A DNA stretch of 64,000 nt from Bradyrhizobium barranii subsp. barranii (GTDB lineage: Bacteria > Pseudomonadota > Alphaproteobacteria > Rhizobiales > Xanthobacteraceae), in the NCBI RefSeq assembly GCF_017565645.3, contig NZ_CP086136.1, positions 5,129,501 to 5,193,500 on the forward strand, in the 5' to 3' direction. The position numbers and the translations under genes were made by a program. Every line of letters begins with the position of its first letter. Position 1 is the stretch's first letter. Below, in pieces: positions 36,279-44,368 of the stretch. The notes beneath the pieces were generated by a model. The model saw nothing but the letters and a program-made list of their open reading frames with translations. It had not been told where the DNA came from and ran no database searches.

Positions 36279-38789
36279 ATGCGCTTGCTGGTGCGGTTCA
36301 TGGGCTTCCTGTTCGCCGCGGGAACGGTGGTGTTCCTTGTCGGTGTCGGGGCCGTGGCAGGCCTGATCTGGCATTTCTCCAAGGACTTGCCCGACTACTC
36401 TCAGCTTCAGGATTACGAGCCGCCGGTGATGACCCGCGTGCACGCGGTCGACGGCTCGCTGCTCGGCGAATACGCCAAGGAGCGGCGGCTGTACTTGCCG
36501 ATCCAGGCGGTGCCGAAGCTCGTGATCAACGCCTTCCTCGCGGCCGAGGACAAGAATTTCTACGAGCATGGCGGCATCGACTACACCGGCATGGCGCGCG
36601 CCGGCGTGCTCTTCATCCAGAACTACGGCTCGAACCGGCGTCCGCAGGGCGCCTCCACGATCACCCAGCAGGTCGCCAAGAACTTCCTTCTGACCAACGA
36701 GGTCTCCTTCGCCCGCAAGATCAAGGAAGCCTTGCTGGCGATGCGCATCGAGAAGACCTACTCGAAGGACAAGATCCTCGAGCTGTATCTGAACGAGATC
36801 TATCTCGGCCTCGGCGCCTACGGCATCGCGGCCGCTTCGCTGGTGTATTTCGACAAGTCGGTGAACGAGCTGACGGTCGCTGAAGCGTCCTATCTCGCCG
36901 CGCTGCCGAAGATGCCCGCGACGCTGCATCCGGTCCGCAACCGCGATCGCGCCATCGAGCGCCGCAACTACGTGATCGACCGTCTGCTGGAGAACGGCTG
37001 GATCAAGCAGGCCGATGCCGACAAGGCGCGCAAGGAGCCGCTGGCCGTCACCAACCGTTCAAACGGCGCTCACACCTTCGCCGGTGAATATTTCGCCGAG
37101 GAAGTCCGCCGCGACATCTTCGAGCGCTACGGCGAGAAGAAGCTTTATGAGGGCGGTCTGTCCGTCCGCACCACGCTCGATCCGAAGATCCAGGTCATGG
37201 CGCGCAAGGCCATGGTCGCCGGCCTCGTGAACTATGACGAGCAGCAGGGCTATCGCGGCGCCATGAGCAAGCTCGATATTTCGGGCGATTGGGGCGTGAA
37301 GCTCGCCGAGATCAAGTCGCTCTCCGACATCTCGCCATGGCGCATGGCGGTGGTGCTGGAGACCAGCGACCAGTCCGCGCGCATCGGCTTCCAGCCGAAC
37401 CGCGAGCTCGGCGGCGCCATCAGCAAGCAGCGCGAGACCGGCATCGTCACGGTCGACGGCGTGCGCTGGGCGAGGGCGGCCCAGGGCAACGCCAAGGGCA
37501 AGACTCCGACGTCGGTGGCGCAGGTGTTGCAGCCCGGCGACGTGATCTATGCCGATCCGCTCTACACCAAGGAAGGACAGCCGGTCGAAGGCCAGTACCG
37601 CCTGCGCCAGATCCCCGAAGTGTCCGGTGCGATGGTGGCGATGGATCCCTGGACCGGCCGCGTGCTCGCGATGGTCGGCGGCTTCTCGTTCGACCAGAGC
37701 CAGTTCAACCGCGCGACGCAGGCCTACCGGCAGCCGGGTTCGTCGTTCAAGCCGATCGTCTATTCGGCCGCGCTCGACAACGGCTATACGCCCTCGACCG
37801 TGGTGCTCGACGCGCCCATTGAAATCGACCAGGGCCAGGGCGCCGGCGTGTGGCGGCCCGAAAACTTCTCGTCCGGCAAATTCCAGGGACCCGTCACGCT
37901 GCGCAACGCGCTGCGGCAGTCGCTCAACACCGTGACCGTGCGCCTCGCGCAGGACATCGGCATGCCCCTGATCGGCGAATATGCGCGCCGCTTTGGCGTC
38001 TATGACGAATTGCCGAACTATCTGTCCTACGCGCTCGGCGCCGGCGAGACCACGGCGATGCGCATGGTCACGGCCTATTCGATGCTCGCCAATGGCGGTC
38101 GCCGGGTGAAGCCGACCTTGATCGACCGCATCCAGGACCGTTACGGCCGCACCATCTTCAAGCACGACCAGCGCGAATGCCGCGGCTGCGACGCGCCGGG
38201 CGGGTGGAAGAACCAGGCCGAGCCGCAGCTGATCGACCGCCGCGAGCAGGTGCTGGATTCCATGACCGCCTATCAGATCACCGAGCTGATGGAAGGCGTG
38301 GTCCAGGCCGGTACCGCAACCGTGGTCAAGGAGGTCGGCAAGCCGATCGCCGGCAAGACCGGCACCACCAACGAGGCCAAGGACGCCTGGTTCGTCGGCT
38401 TCTCGCCCGACGTCGCCGTCGCGATCTATATGGGCTACGACAAGCCGCGCGCGCTCGGTAGGGGCAACGCCGCGACCGGCGGCCATCTGGCCGCACCCAT
38501 CGCGCGCGACTTCCTCAAGCTTGCGCTCGCCGACAAGCCCGCCGTTCCGTTCAAGGTGCCGGCCGGCATCAAGCTCGTGCGCGTCGTCTCCAAGACCGGT
38601 ATGCGCGCTGGTCCCGGCGAGACCGGCGGAACCATCCTCGAAGCCTTCAAGCCGGGCACGGCGCCGCCGGACAACTACTCGGTCATCGGCGTCGCCGATG
38701 CCGACGGGCGCGGCGGCGTGCCGGCGTCGCAGCAGCAGCAGCCGGATTCCGGCTTCTTCATGCGGCCGGGCACCGGCGGGCTGTACTAG
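36279..38789 (+). CDS. mrcA: Class A penicillin-binding protein 1A
   Basis: Bifunctional peptidoglycan synthase of 836 residues. TM anchor at about 5-28, GT51 glycosyltransferase (about 55-230) with catalytic Glu 90 in AAEDKNFYEHGGID and QGASTITQQVAKNF, an OB-like domain (about 320-420), then transpeptidase with SSFK (Ser 488, Lys 491), SLN in LRQSLNTVTVRL, and KTGT (Lys 693). Polymerises glycan and cross-links stem peptides in the periplasm. C-terminal Pro/Gln tail. No strong ribosome site precedes the ATG; MRLLVRFMGFLFAAGTVVF is the natural start. Confidence 0.96.
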   Translation: MRLLVRFMGFLFAAGTVVFLVGVGAVAGLIWHFSKDLPDYSQLQDYEPPVMTRVHAVDGSLLGEYAKERRLYLPIQAVPKLVINAFLAAEDKNFYEHGGIDYTGMARAGVLFIQNYGSNRRPQGASTITQQVAKNFLLTNEVSFARKIKEALLAMRIEKTYSKDKILELYLNEIYLGLGAYGIAAASLVYFDKSVNELTVAEASYLAALPKMPATLHPVRNRDRAIERRNYVIDRLLENGWIKQADADKARKEPLAVTNRSNGAHTFAGEYFAEEVRRDIFERYGEKKLYEGGLSVRTTLDPKIQVMARKAMVAGLVNYDEQQGYRGAMSKLDISGDWGVKLAEIKSLSDISPWRMAVVLETSDQSARIGFQPNRELGGAISKQRETGIVTVDGVRWARAAQGNAKGKTPTSVAQVLQPGDVIYADPLYTKEGQPVEGQYRLRQIPEVSGAMVAMDPWTGRVLAMVGGFSFDQSQFNRATQAYRQPGSSFKPIVYSAALDNGYTPSTVVLDAPIEIDQGQGAGVWRPENFSSGKFQGPVTLRNALRQSLNTVTVRLAQDIGMPLIGEYARRFGVYDELPNYLSYALGAGETTAMRMVTAYSMLANGGRRVKPTLIDRIQDRYGRTIFKHDQRECRGCDAPGGWKNQAEPQLIDRREQVLDSMTAYQITELMEGVVQAGTATVVKEVGKPIAGKTGTTNEAKDAWFVGFSPDVAVAIYMGYDKPRALGRGNAATGGHLAAPIARDFLKLALADKPAVPFKVPAGIKLVRVVSKTGMRAGPGETGGTILEAFKPGTAPPDNYSVIGVADADGRGGVPASQQQQPDSGFFMRPGTGGLY

Positions 38790-38892
38790 CGGATAAGACA
38801 GACGATCGCGGTTCCGGCGGTTGCGCTTTGCAGCCGCCGCCGCTACATCCCAGCTCCAATGCACGCGGGATTCCGCGAGATCAGAGAACAAC

Positions 38893-40024
38893 ATGCGCGC
38901 CGAAATCGAACGGTTGGTAGAAGAGATCAAGCAGTCAGTCGGGCTGCTGAGGAGGCATCTTTGACGTCGAGAAATCGACGGCGCGCCTCGCTGAGCTGAA
39001 CAAGCTCGCAGAAGATCCCAACCTCTGGAACGATCCCCAGAAAGCCCAGAAGCTGATGCAGGAGCGCACCTCGCTTGAGGATTCGCTCTCGGGCATCGGC
39101 AAGGTCGAGCAGGAGCTCGAAGACGACATCGGCATGATCGAGCTCGGCGAGGCCGAGGGCGATGCCGGCGTCGTCACTGAGGCCGAAACCGCGCTGAAGA
39201 ACCTGAAGAAGGAAGTCGCCCGGCGCGAGCTCGAGGCGCTGCTGTCGGGTGAGGCCGATCGCTTCGATTCCTATCTCGAAGTCCATGCCGGCGCCGGCGG
39301 CACCGAGAGCCAGGACTGGGCGCAGATGCTGCTGCGCATGTACACGCGCTGGGCCGAGACGCACGGCTTCAAGGTCGAATTCCTCGAAGAGTCCGAGGGC
39401 GAAGAGGCCGGCATCAAGTCCGCGACGATCCAGGTCTCGGGCCACAACGCCTATGGTTGGCTGAAGACGGAGGCGGGCGTGCACCGGTTGGTGCGCATCT
39501 CGCCGTTCGATTCCAACGCGCGGCGGCACACCTCGTTTTCGAGCGTGCAGGTGTTCCCCGTCATCGACGACAGCATCAAGATCGACATCAAGGAAGCCGA
39601 CGTCCGCGTCGACACCATGCGCTCGGGCGGCGCCGGCGGCCAGCACGTCAACAAGACCGAATCCGCGGTGCGCCTGACGCATATTCCGACCGGCGTTGCC
39701 GTGGTCTGCCAGGCCGGCCGCTCCCAGCACAAGAACCGGGCGCAGGCGTGGGACATGCTGCGCGCGCGGCTTTACGAGATCGAGCTGAAGAAGCGCGAGG
39801 AGAAGGCTGCCGCCGACCAGGCCGCCAAGACCGATATCGGCTGGGGTCACCAGATCCGCTCCTACGTGCTGCAGCCCTACCAGATGGTGAAGGATTTGCG
39901 CACCGGCGTGCAGACGTCCGACACGTCGGGCGTGCTGAACGGCGAGCTCGACGACTTCATGGCCGCAACGCTGGCGCAGCGCGCCTTCGGCACCACCGGC
40001 GCCGACATCGAGGACGTCGACTGA
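38893..40024 (+). CDS. prfB: Peptide chain release factor 2 (programmed +1 frameshift)
   Basis: RF2 recognises UGA and UAA. The gene begins at ATG 38893, reads 23 codons to CTT (38959-38961), meets TGA (38962-38964), and must skip T38962 to continue from GAC 38963 in the frame that ends at 40024; the product is 376 residues. The GGQ motif is in [19 protein letters not shown], and the codon-recognition loop lies earlier in the domain around [17 protein letters not shown]-terminal helices begin [15 protein letters not shown]. Annotation that starts at the first in-frame ATG (39056) would lose about 54 residues. The next gene overlaps its stop as TGATG. Confidence 0.97.
38949..38965 (+). promoter_or_regulatory. 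prfB: RF2 autoregulatory +1 frameshift site
   Basis: AGGAGG (38950-38955) acts as an internal Shine-Dalgarno, spaced by three bases from CTT-TGA-C, the classical slippery stop. Low RF2 lets the ribosome pause at UGA and slip +1. Here the internal site is a perfect AGGAGG, a full anti-SD match. Confidence 0.95.
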
Positions 40025-40905
40025 TGTCCCGCGTCGCCTTCATCGGGTTGGGGCGGATGGGCCACGGCATGGCCGGGCGCTATCTCGATGCCGGCTTCAC
40101 GGTGACGCTGTGGAATCGCAGCAAGGCAAAAGCGGAGGACCTGATCGCGCGCGGTGCGCATTGGGCGACCTCGCCTGAGGATGCCGCGATCGATGCCGAT
40201 GCGGTCGTGACCATGGTCGCCGACGACGACGCCTCGCGCGCGGTCTGGCTCGGGCCCGAGGGCGCGGCCAAGACGGCAAAGGCCGGCACCATTGCGATCG
40301 AGTGCTCCACCGTCTCCTATGACCACGCCCGCGAGATGGGCCGCGAACTGAACGCGCGCGGGCTGATCTACATCGACTGCCCCGTGACGGGATTGCCGGA
40401 TGCGGCAGCGGCCGGAAAGCTGACGCTGCTCGCCGGCGCCGACGCAGCTGATCTCGAACGTGCGCGGCCGTTTCTCGAACCGATCGGCTCGACCATCCGC
40501 CATTTCGGCGCGGTCGGCTCCGGCACCGTCTACAAGCTCATCAACAATCTCCTGGGCGCGATCCAGATCGCGGGCCTTGCCGAAGGCCTCGCCATCGCCG
40601 AGCAGGCCGGGCTCGACATGAACCTGGTGCTGGAATCGATCCAGGCCGGCGTCGCGGCAAGCCCGCAGGTGCAGCGTCACTCCAGGCGCATGGTCGCCCG
40701 CGATTTCAGCGGCGCGACGTTTACGGCGGCGCTGCGGCACAAGGATGCCGCCTACGCGGTGAGGCTCGCCGAAAGCCTGCTCGCCGACAAGCCGCTGGTC
40801 TCGCGCGCTGCGGTCGAGTCCTACGCGCAGGCGAAGGCCGCAATGCCCGACGACGATGAAGGCAAGATGATCGAGCTGGTGTCGCGGCCGAAGAAGCCGA
40901 CCTAG
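40024..40905 (+). CDS. Beta-hydroxyacid dehydrogenase (3-hydroxyisobutyrate dehydrogenase family)
   Basis: Protein of 293 residues. NAD(P)-binding motif FIGLGRMGHGMAGRYLDAG, the substrate motif DCPVTGLPDAAAAGKLTLLAGA (family: D.PVSGG), and the catalytic Lys in GTVYKLINNLLG. Typical two-domain member acting on 3-hydroxyisobutyrate, tartronate semialdehyde or similar substrates; specificity unclear because the usual Gly-Gly of PVSGG is Gly-Leu here. Translationally coupled to prfB by a one-base overlap (TGATG), an unexpected partner. Confidence 0.9.
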   Translation: MSRVAFIGLGRMGHGMAGRYLDAGFTVTLWNRSKAKAEDLIARGAHWATSPEDAAIDADAVVTMVADDDASRAVWLGPEGAAKTAKAGTIAIECSTVSYDHAREMGRELNARGLIYIDCPVTGLPDAAAAGKLTLLAGADAADLERARPFLEPIGSTIRHFGAVGSGTVYKLINNLLGAIQIAGLAEGLAIAEQAGLDMNLVLESIQAGVAASPQVQRHSRRMVARDFSGATFTAALRHKDAAYAVRLAESLLADKPLVSRAAVESYAQAKAAMPDDDEGKMIELVSRPKKPT

Positions 40906-40919
40906 CTGGACGCATCAAC

Positions 40920-41795
40920 ATGGGGCAGCCTCGTTCGGATCGCGGTCTCGGCATTGCCCTCGTCATCGCTGCCGCAGTTGCCTGGAGCACGGCGCCGTTC
41001 TTCACGCGCCTCTTGCCGTTCGACCCCTGGACCATCCTGTTCTGGCGAGGCCTGTTCGCGGGCAGCCTGATCACGGTCTTTCTCGTCGTGATGCAGGGTC
41101 GCGCTGCGCTGTGGCAATTGGTCGTGCCGGGGAAGGGCGGCCTGCTCGTCGCGTCCTTGTCCGCGGTCGGCATGGTCTCGTTCATTCCCGCGCTTCAGAT
41201 GACCAAGGTCATGAACGTCGCCGTGCTGATCGCCACCCAGCCCTTCGTTGCGGCTGTGCTGGCGTGGCTGTGGCTCGGCGAAGCCGCGACGTGGCGTACG
41301 CTGGCCGCGAGCCTGATTGCCTTTGCCGGCGTGGTCATCACGGTCGGCGGTGTGCAAGCCGGCGCCGATCTCGGCGGCGTCGCGCTGAGCTGCCTGATGG
41401 TGCTTGCCATCTCCGCCATGACCGTCGTGGTCCGGCGCCATCGCGAGACGTCGATGGTGGCCGCGGCCGCGCTGTCGAACTTCATGGGAAGCCTCGTCAG
41501 CCTTCCCTTCGCCCACGACATCGCCCATGTCGGCGGCAATGGCCTTGCGATCCTCGCGATGTTCGGCTGCCTCCAGGTCGCGCTCGGCCTGACCTTCTAC
41601 ATGCTCGGCTCGCGCTTGCTGCCATCAGGGCAGGCCTCGCTGATCGCGACGCTGGAAACGCCGCTGATGCCGTTTTGGATCTGGGTGGCCTTCCGGGAGT
41701 TGCCCGCCGTGCATGCGCTCATTGGCGGCGTTCTGGTGATTGGAGCGGTTGTCGCCGATATTGCCGGTGACGGCCGCTCGCGGCGCTCCTCCTGA
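40920..41795 (+). CDS. DMT-superfamily transporter, EamA domains
   Basis: Inner-membrane protein of 291 residues with ten predicted helices in two EamA repeats (about 12-140 and 152-285). Characteristic ends are WSTAPFFTRLLPFDPWTILFWRG and VAVLIATQPFVAAVLAWLWLGE in the first repeat, LIATLETPLMPFWIWVAF in the second. Probably exports a small metabolite or amino acid; substrate unknown. It follows the dehydrogenase by 14 bases and may be in the prfB operon. A second EamA protein is encoded 78 bases downstream. Confidence 0.9.
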   Translation: MGQPRSDRGLGIALVIAAAVAWSTAPFFTRLLPFDPWTILFWRGLFAGSLITVFLVVMQGRAALWQLVVPGKGGLLVASLSAVGMVSFIPALQMTKVMNVAVLIATQPFVAAVLAWLWLGEAATWRTLAASLIAFAGVVITVGGVQAGADLGGVALSCLMVLAISAMTVVVRRHRETSMVAAAALSNFMGSLVSLPFAHDIAHVGGNGLAILAMFGCLQVALGLTFYMLGSRLLPSGQASLIATLETPLMPFWIWVAFRELPAVHALIGGVLVIGAVVADIAGDGRSRRSS

Positions 41796-41873
41796 GCAAA
41801 TTTGTCGGAAATCGGGTGGCGGCCTGTCTCGCGCCGTTCTAGGCGGCAGGCTCGGCCGCCGAGGTGAAGCAAC

Positions 41874-42785
41874 ATGTCCCCGAACGATAACAGGATCGAC
41901 GCGCGAGACTGGTCGCTGCTCGCGGTGCTCTCGGTTCTCTGGGGCGGATCGTTCTTCTTCAATGGCGCGGCGCTGCGGGAATTGCCGCCGTTGACGCTGG
42001 TATTCCTGCGCGTCGCGCTTGGGGCGGCCATTCTCCTGCCATTGCTCCGGATGCAGGGCATCGGGCTTCCCAAGGGAGTGACGGGCTGGAAGCCGTTCGT
42101 CGCCATCGGGCTGCTCAACAACGTCATCCCGTTCTCGCTGATCGTGCTCGGCCAGACCTTCATTCCGAGCGGACTGGCCTCGATCCTGAACGCGACCACG
42201 CCGCTCTTCACGGTGATGGTGATGGCGGCGGCCGGCGAAGAGGCCCTGCAGATGCGTCGGGTGGCCGGCGTGGCGCTCGGCCTCGCCGGCGTCATCATCC
42301 TGCGCGGATGGGGCATCGAAACGAGGCCGGGGCAGGGGCTCGGCATCCTGCTCTGCCTGGGCGGCGCGTTCAGCTATGGCTTTGCGGCGCTGGCCGCGCG
42401 GAGGCTACTGAAGGACGCGCCTCCGCTGGGAACGGCGACGTTTCAGCTGATGGCATCGACTGTGATGATGGCGGTCGTCGCCGGAGCTATGGAACAGCCG
42501 TGGCACCTTTCGATGCCGGGTCTCACGACCTGGCTCGCGGTGCTTGGCCTGGCCGCCCTATCTACGGCGCTCGCCTACATCGTCTTCTTTCAGATCATTC
42601 GGCGTTCGGGCGCGACCAACGTGATGCTGGTGACTCTGCTCATTCCCGTCACCGCCATCCTGCTGGGATGGCTGGTGCTGGGTGAGCCGATCTCCGCGCG
42701 CGAGATCGCGGGCGCCATCGTCATCGGTAGCGCATTGCTCGTGATCGACGGGCGCGCGCTGAGACTGCTGCGGCGCACCGCGTAA
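41874..42785 (+). CDS. DMT-superfamily transporter, EamA domains
   Basis: Inner-membrane protein of 303 residues, ten helices, two EamA repeats. LSVLWGGSFFFNGAALRELPPLTLVFLRV at the N-terminus is the standard first-helix pattern; ASILNATTPLFTVMVMAAAGEEAL and NVMLVTLLIPVTAILLGWLVLGEPI close each half. It is not a recent duplicate of the gene before it; the two share only family-level similarity. Substrate unknown. ATG follows GGTGAAGCAAC. Confidence 0.9.
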   Translation: MSPNDNRIDARDWSLLAVLSVLWGGSFFFNGAALRELPPLTLVFLRVALGAAILLPLLRMQGIGLPKGVTGWKPFVAIGLLNNVIPFSLIVLGQTFIPSGLASILNATTPLFTVMVMAAAGEEALQMRRVAGVALGLAGVIILRGWGIETRPGQGLGILLCLGGAFSYGFAALAARRLLKDAPPLGTATFQLMASTVMMAVVAGAMEQPWHLSMPGLTTWLAVLGLAALSTALAYIVFFQIIRRSGATNVMLVTLLIPVTAILLGWLVLGEPISAREIAGAIVIGSALLVIDGRALRLLRRTA

Positions 42786-42894
42786 GTTCGGGGTCCGTCG
42801 TTTCACGGCGCGGAAAATCGCGGCGCTTGCCAGCGGCGAACGGCCTTGCGACACTCTCCGCAAAACAAGACTACAAAACATAGGGGAGAGAACG

Positions 42895-44130
42895 ATGCCG
42901 GGTCGTCGCGAAAGCCTTGCTGCCCTCGCCATTCTTGCTGCCGGCGTGCTCGTCACGGCACCGGCTCTGGCGCAGAAGAAATACGATCCCGGCGCCACCG
43001 ACACCGAAGTCAAGATCGGCAACATCATGCCCTATAGCGGGCCGGCGTCGTCTTATGGCGTGATCGGCAAGACCGAGGCCGCCTATTTCAGGATGATCAA
43101 CGACCAGGGCGGCATCAACGGCCGCAAGATCAACTTCATCAGCTATGACGACGCCTATTCGCCGCCGAAGGCGATCGAGCAGGCGCGCAAGCTGGTCGAG
43201 AGCGACGAGGTGCTGCTGATCTTCCAGCCGCTCGGCACGCCCTCGAACTCGGCGATCATGAAATACATGAACGTCAAGAAGGTGCCGCAGCTCTTCGTCG
43301 CCTCCGGCGGTACCAAGTTCGGGGACCCCAAGAATTTCCCGTGGACCATGGGTTTCCAGCCGAACTACCAGAGCGAGGGGCGGATCTACGCAAAGTATAT
43401 CCGCGATCATTTCCCCAACAGCAAGATCGCCGTGTTCTGGCAGAACGACGACGCCGGCAAGGACCAGTTCAAGGGCCTGAAGGACGGGCTCGGCGACAAG
43501 GCCGGCATGATCATCGCCGACAAGTCCTATGAGGTCAGCGATCCCTCGATCGACTCGCAGATCGTGGCGCTGCATGACTCGGGCGCCGACATTTTCTTCT
43601 CATGGGCCGCCCCGAAGGGATCGGCGCAGGCGATCCGGAAGGTCGGCGAGCTCGGCTGGAAACCAAAGTTCTTTCTCGCCAATACCGCGACCTCGGTCGC
43701 CTCGGTGCTCAAGCCCGCCGGGCTCGACTATTCCAAGGATATCATCTCGACCGTCTATCTGAAGGATCCGACCGACCCGACCTGGGACAAGGACCCGGCG
43801 GTGGTGAAGTGGCGCGAATTCATGGACAAATATTATCTCGATGGCGACAAGGCCAACGCCAACAACATCTACGGCTATGTGCAGGCCGAGGCGATGGCGC
43901 AGGTGTTGAAGCAGTGCGGTGACAATCTCACCCGTGAGAACGTGATGAAGCAGGCCACTAGCCTGAAGAATTTCCACACTGATCTGATGCTGCCAGGCAT
44001 CATGGTCAACACCTCCACCGACGACTATTTCCCGATCGAGCAGATGCAGTTGATGCGCTTCAACGGGCAGGCCTGGGAGCTGTTCGGCGACGTCATCACC
44101 GGCGAGGTCGGCCACGAGCGGAGTCCGTAG
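42895..44130 (+). CDS. Branched-chain amino acid-type ABC transporter substrate-binding protein
   Basis: Periplasmic binding protein of 411 residues; GGGGAGAG precedes the ATG and the signal peptide ends at APALAQK. Peripla_BP_6 (LivJ/LivK) fold: VKIGNIMPYSGPASSYGVIG, AAYFRMINDQGGINGRKI, and VLLIFQPLGTPSNSAIMKYMN. The domain is complete. No permease or ATPase genes adjoin it, so it is an orphan receptor that must use a transporter elsewhere. Ligand could be an amino acid, amide or aromatic acid; not determinable here. Confidence 0.92.
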   Translation: MPGRRESLAALAILAAGVLVTAPALAQKKYDPGATDTEVKIGNIMPYSGPASSYGVIGKTEAAYFRMINDQGGINGRKINFISYDDAYSPPKAIEQARKLVESDEVLLIFQPLGTPSNSAIMKYMNVKKVPQLFVASGGTKFGDPKNFPWTMGFQPNYQSEGRIYAKYIRDHFPNSKIAVFWQNDDAGKDQFKGLKDGLGDKAGMIIADKSYEVSDPSIDSQIVALHDSGADIFFSWAAPKGSAQAIRKVGELGWKPKFFLANTATSVASVLKPAGLDYSKDIISTVYLKDPTDPTWDKDPAVVKWREFMDKYYLDGDKANANNIYGYVQAEAMAQVLKQCGDNLTRENVMKQATSLKNFHTDLMLPGIMVNTSTDDYFPIEQMQLMRFNGQAWELFGDVITGEVGHERSP

Positions 44131-44368
44131 TTCGGTTGTATGTGACCAACAGCGGTCGCGGTGTCCAACTCCGCTAAAGAAATGTCCTCCCGGGTGTGTT
44201 CTACTTCACATTGCAGCCGGGTCGGCCCAGCGTAGTCTTCCCTATTGTTCGGGCACCTGTGTCGACGCGCGCTGCGTCTCCACGATGTCCCTGATCTGAA
44301 TTGTGCCCTGCCTCGGCGAGGGCAGAGCCATTCATGCAAGCGTCGCCTGCTATGTGGGAGCGCGTAAC

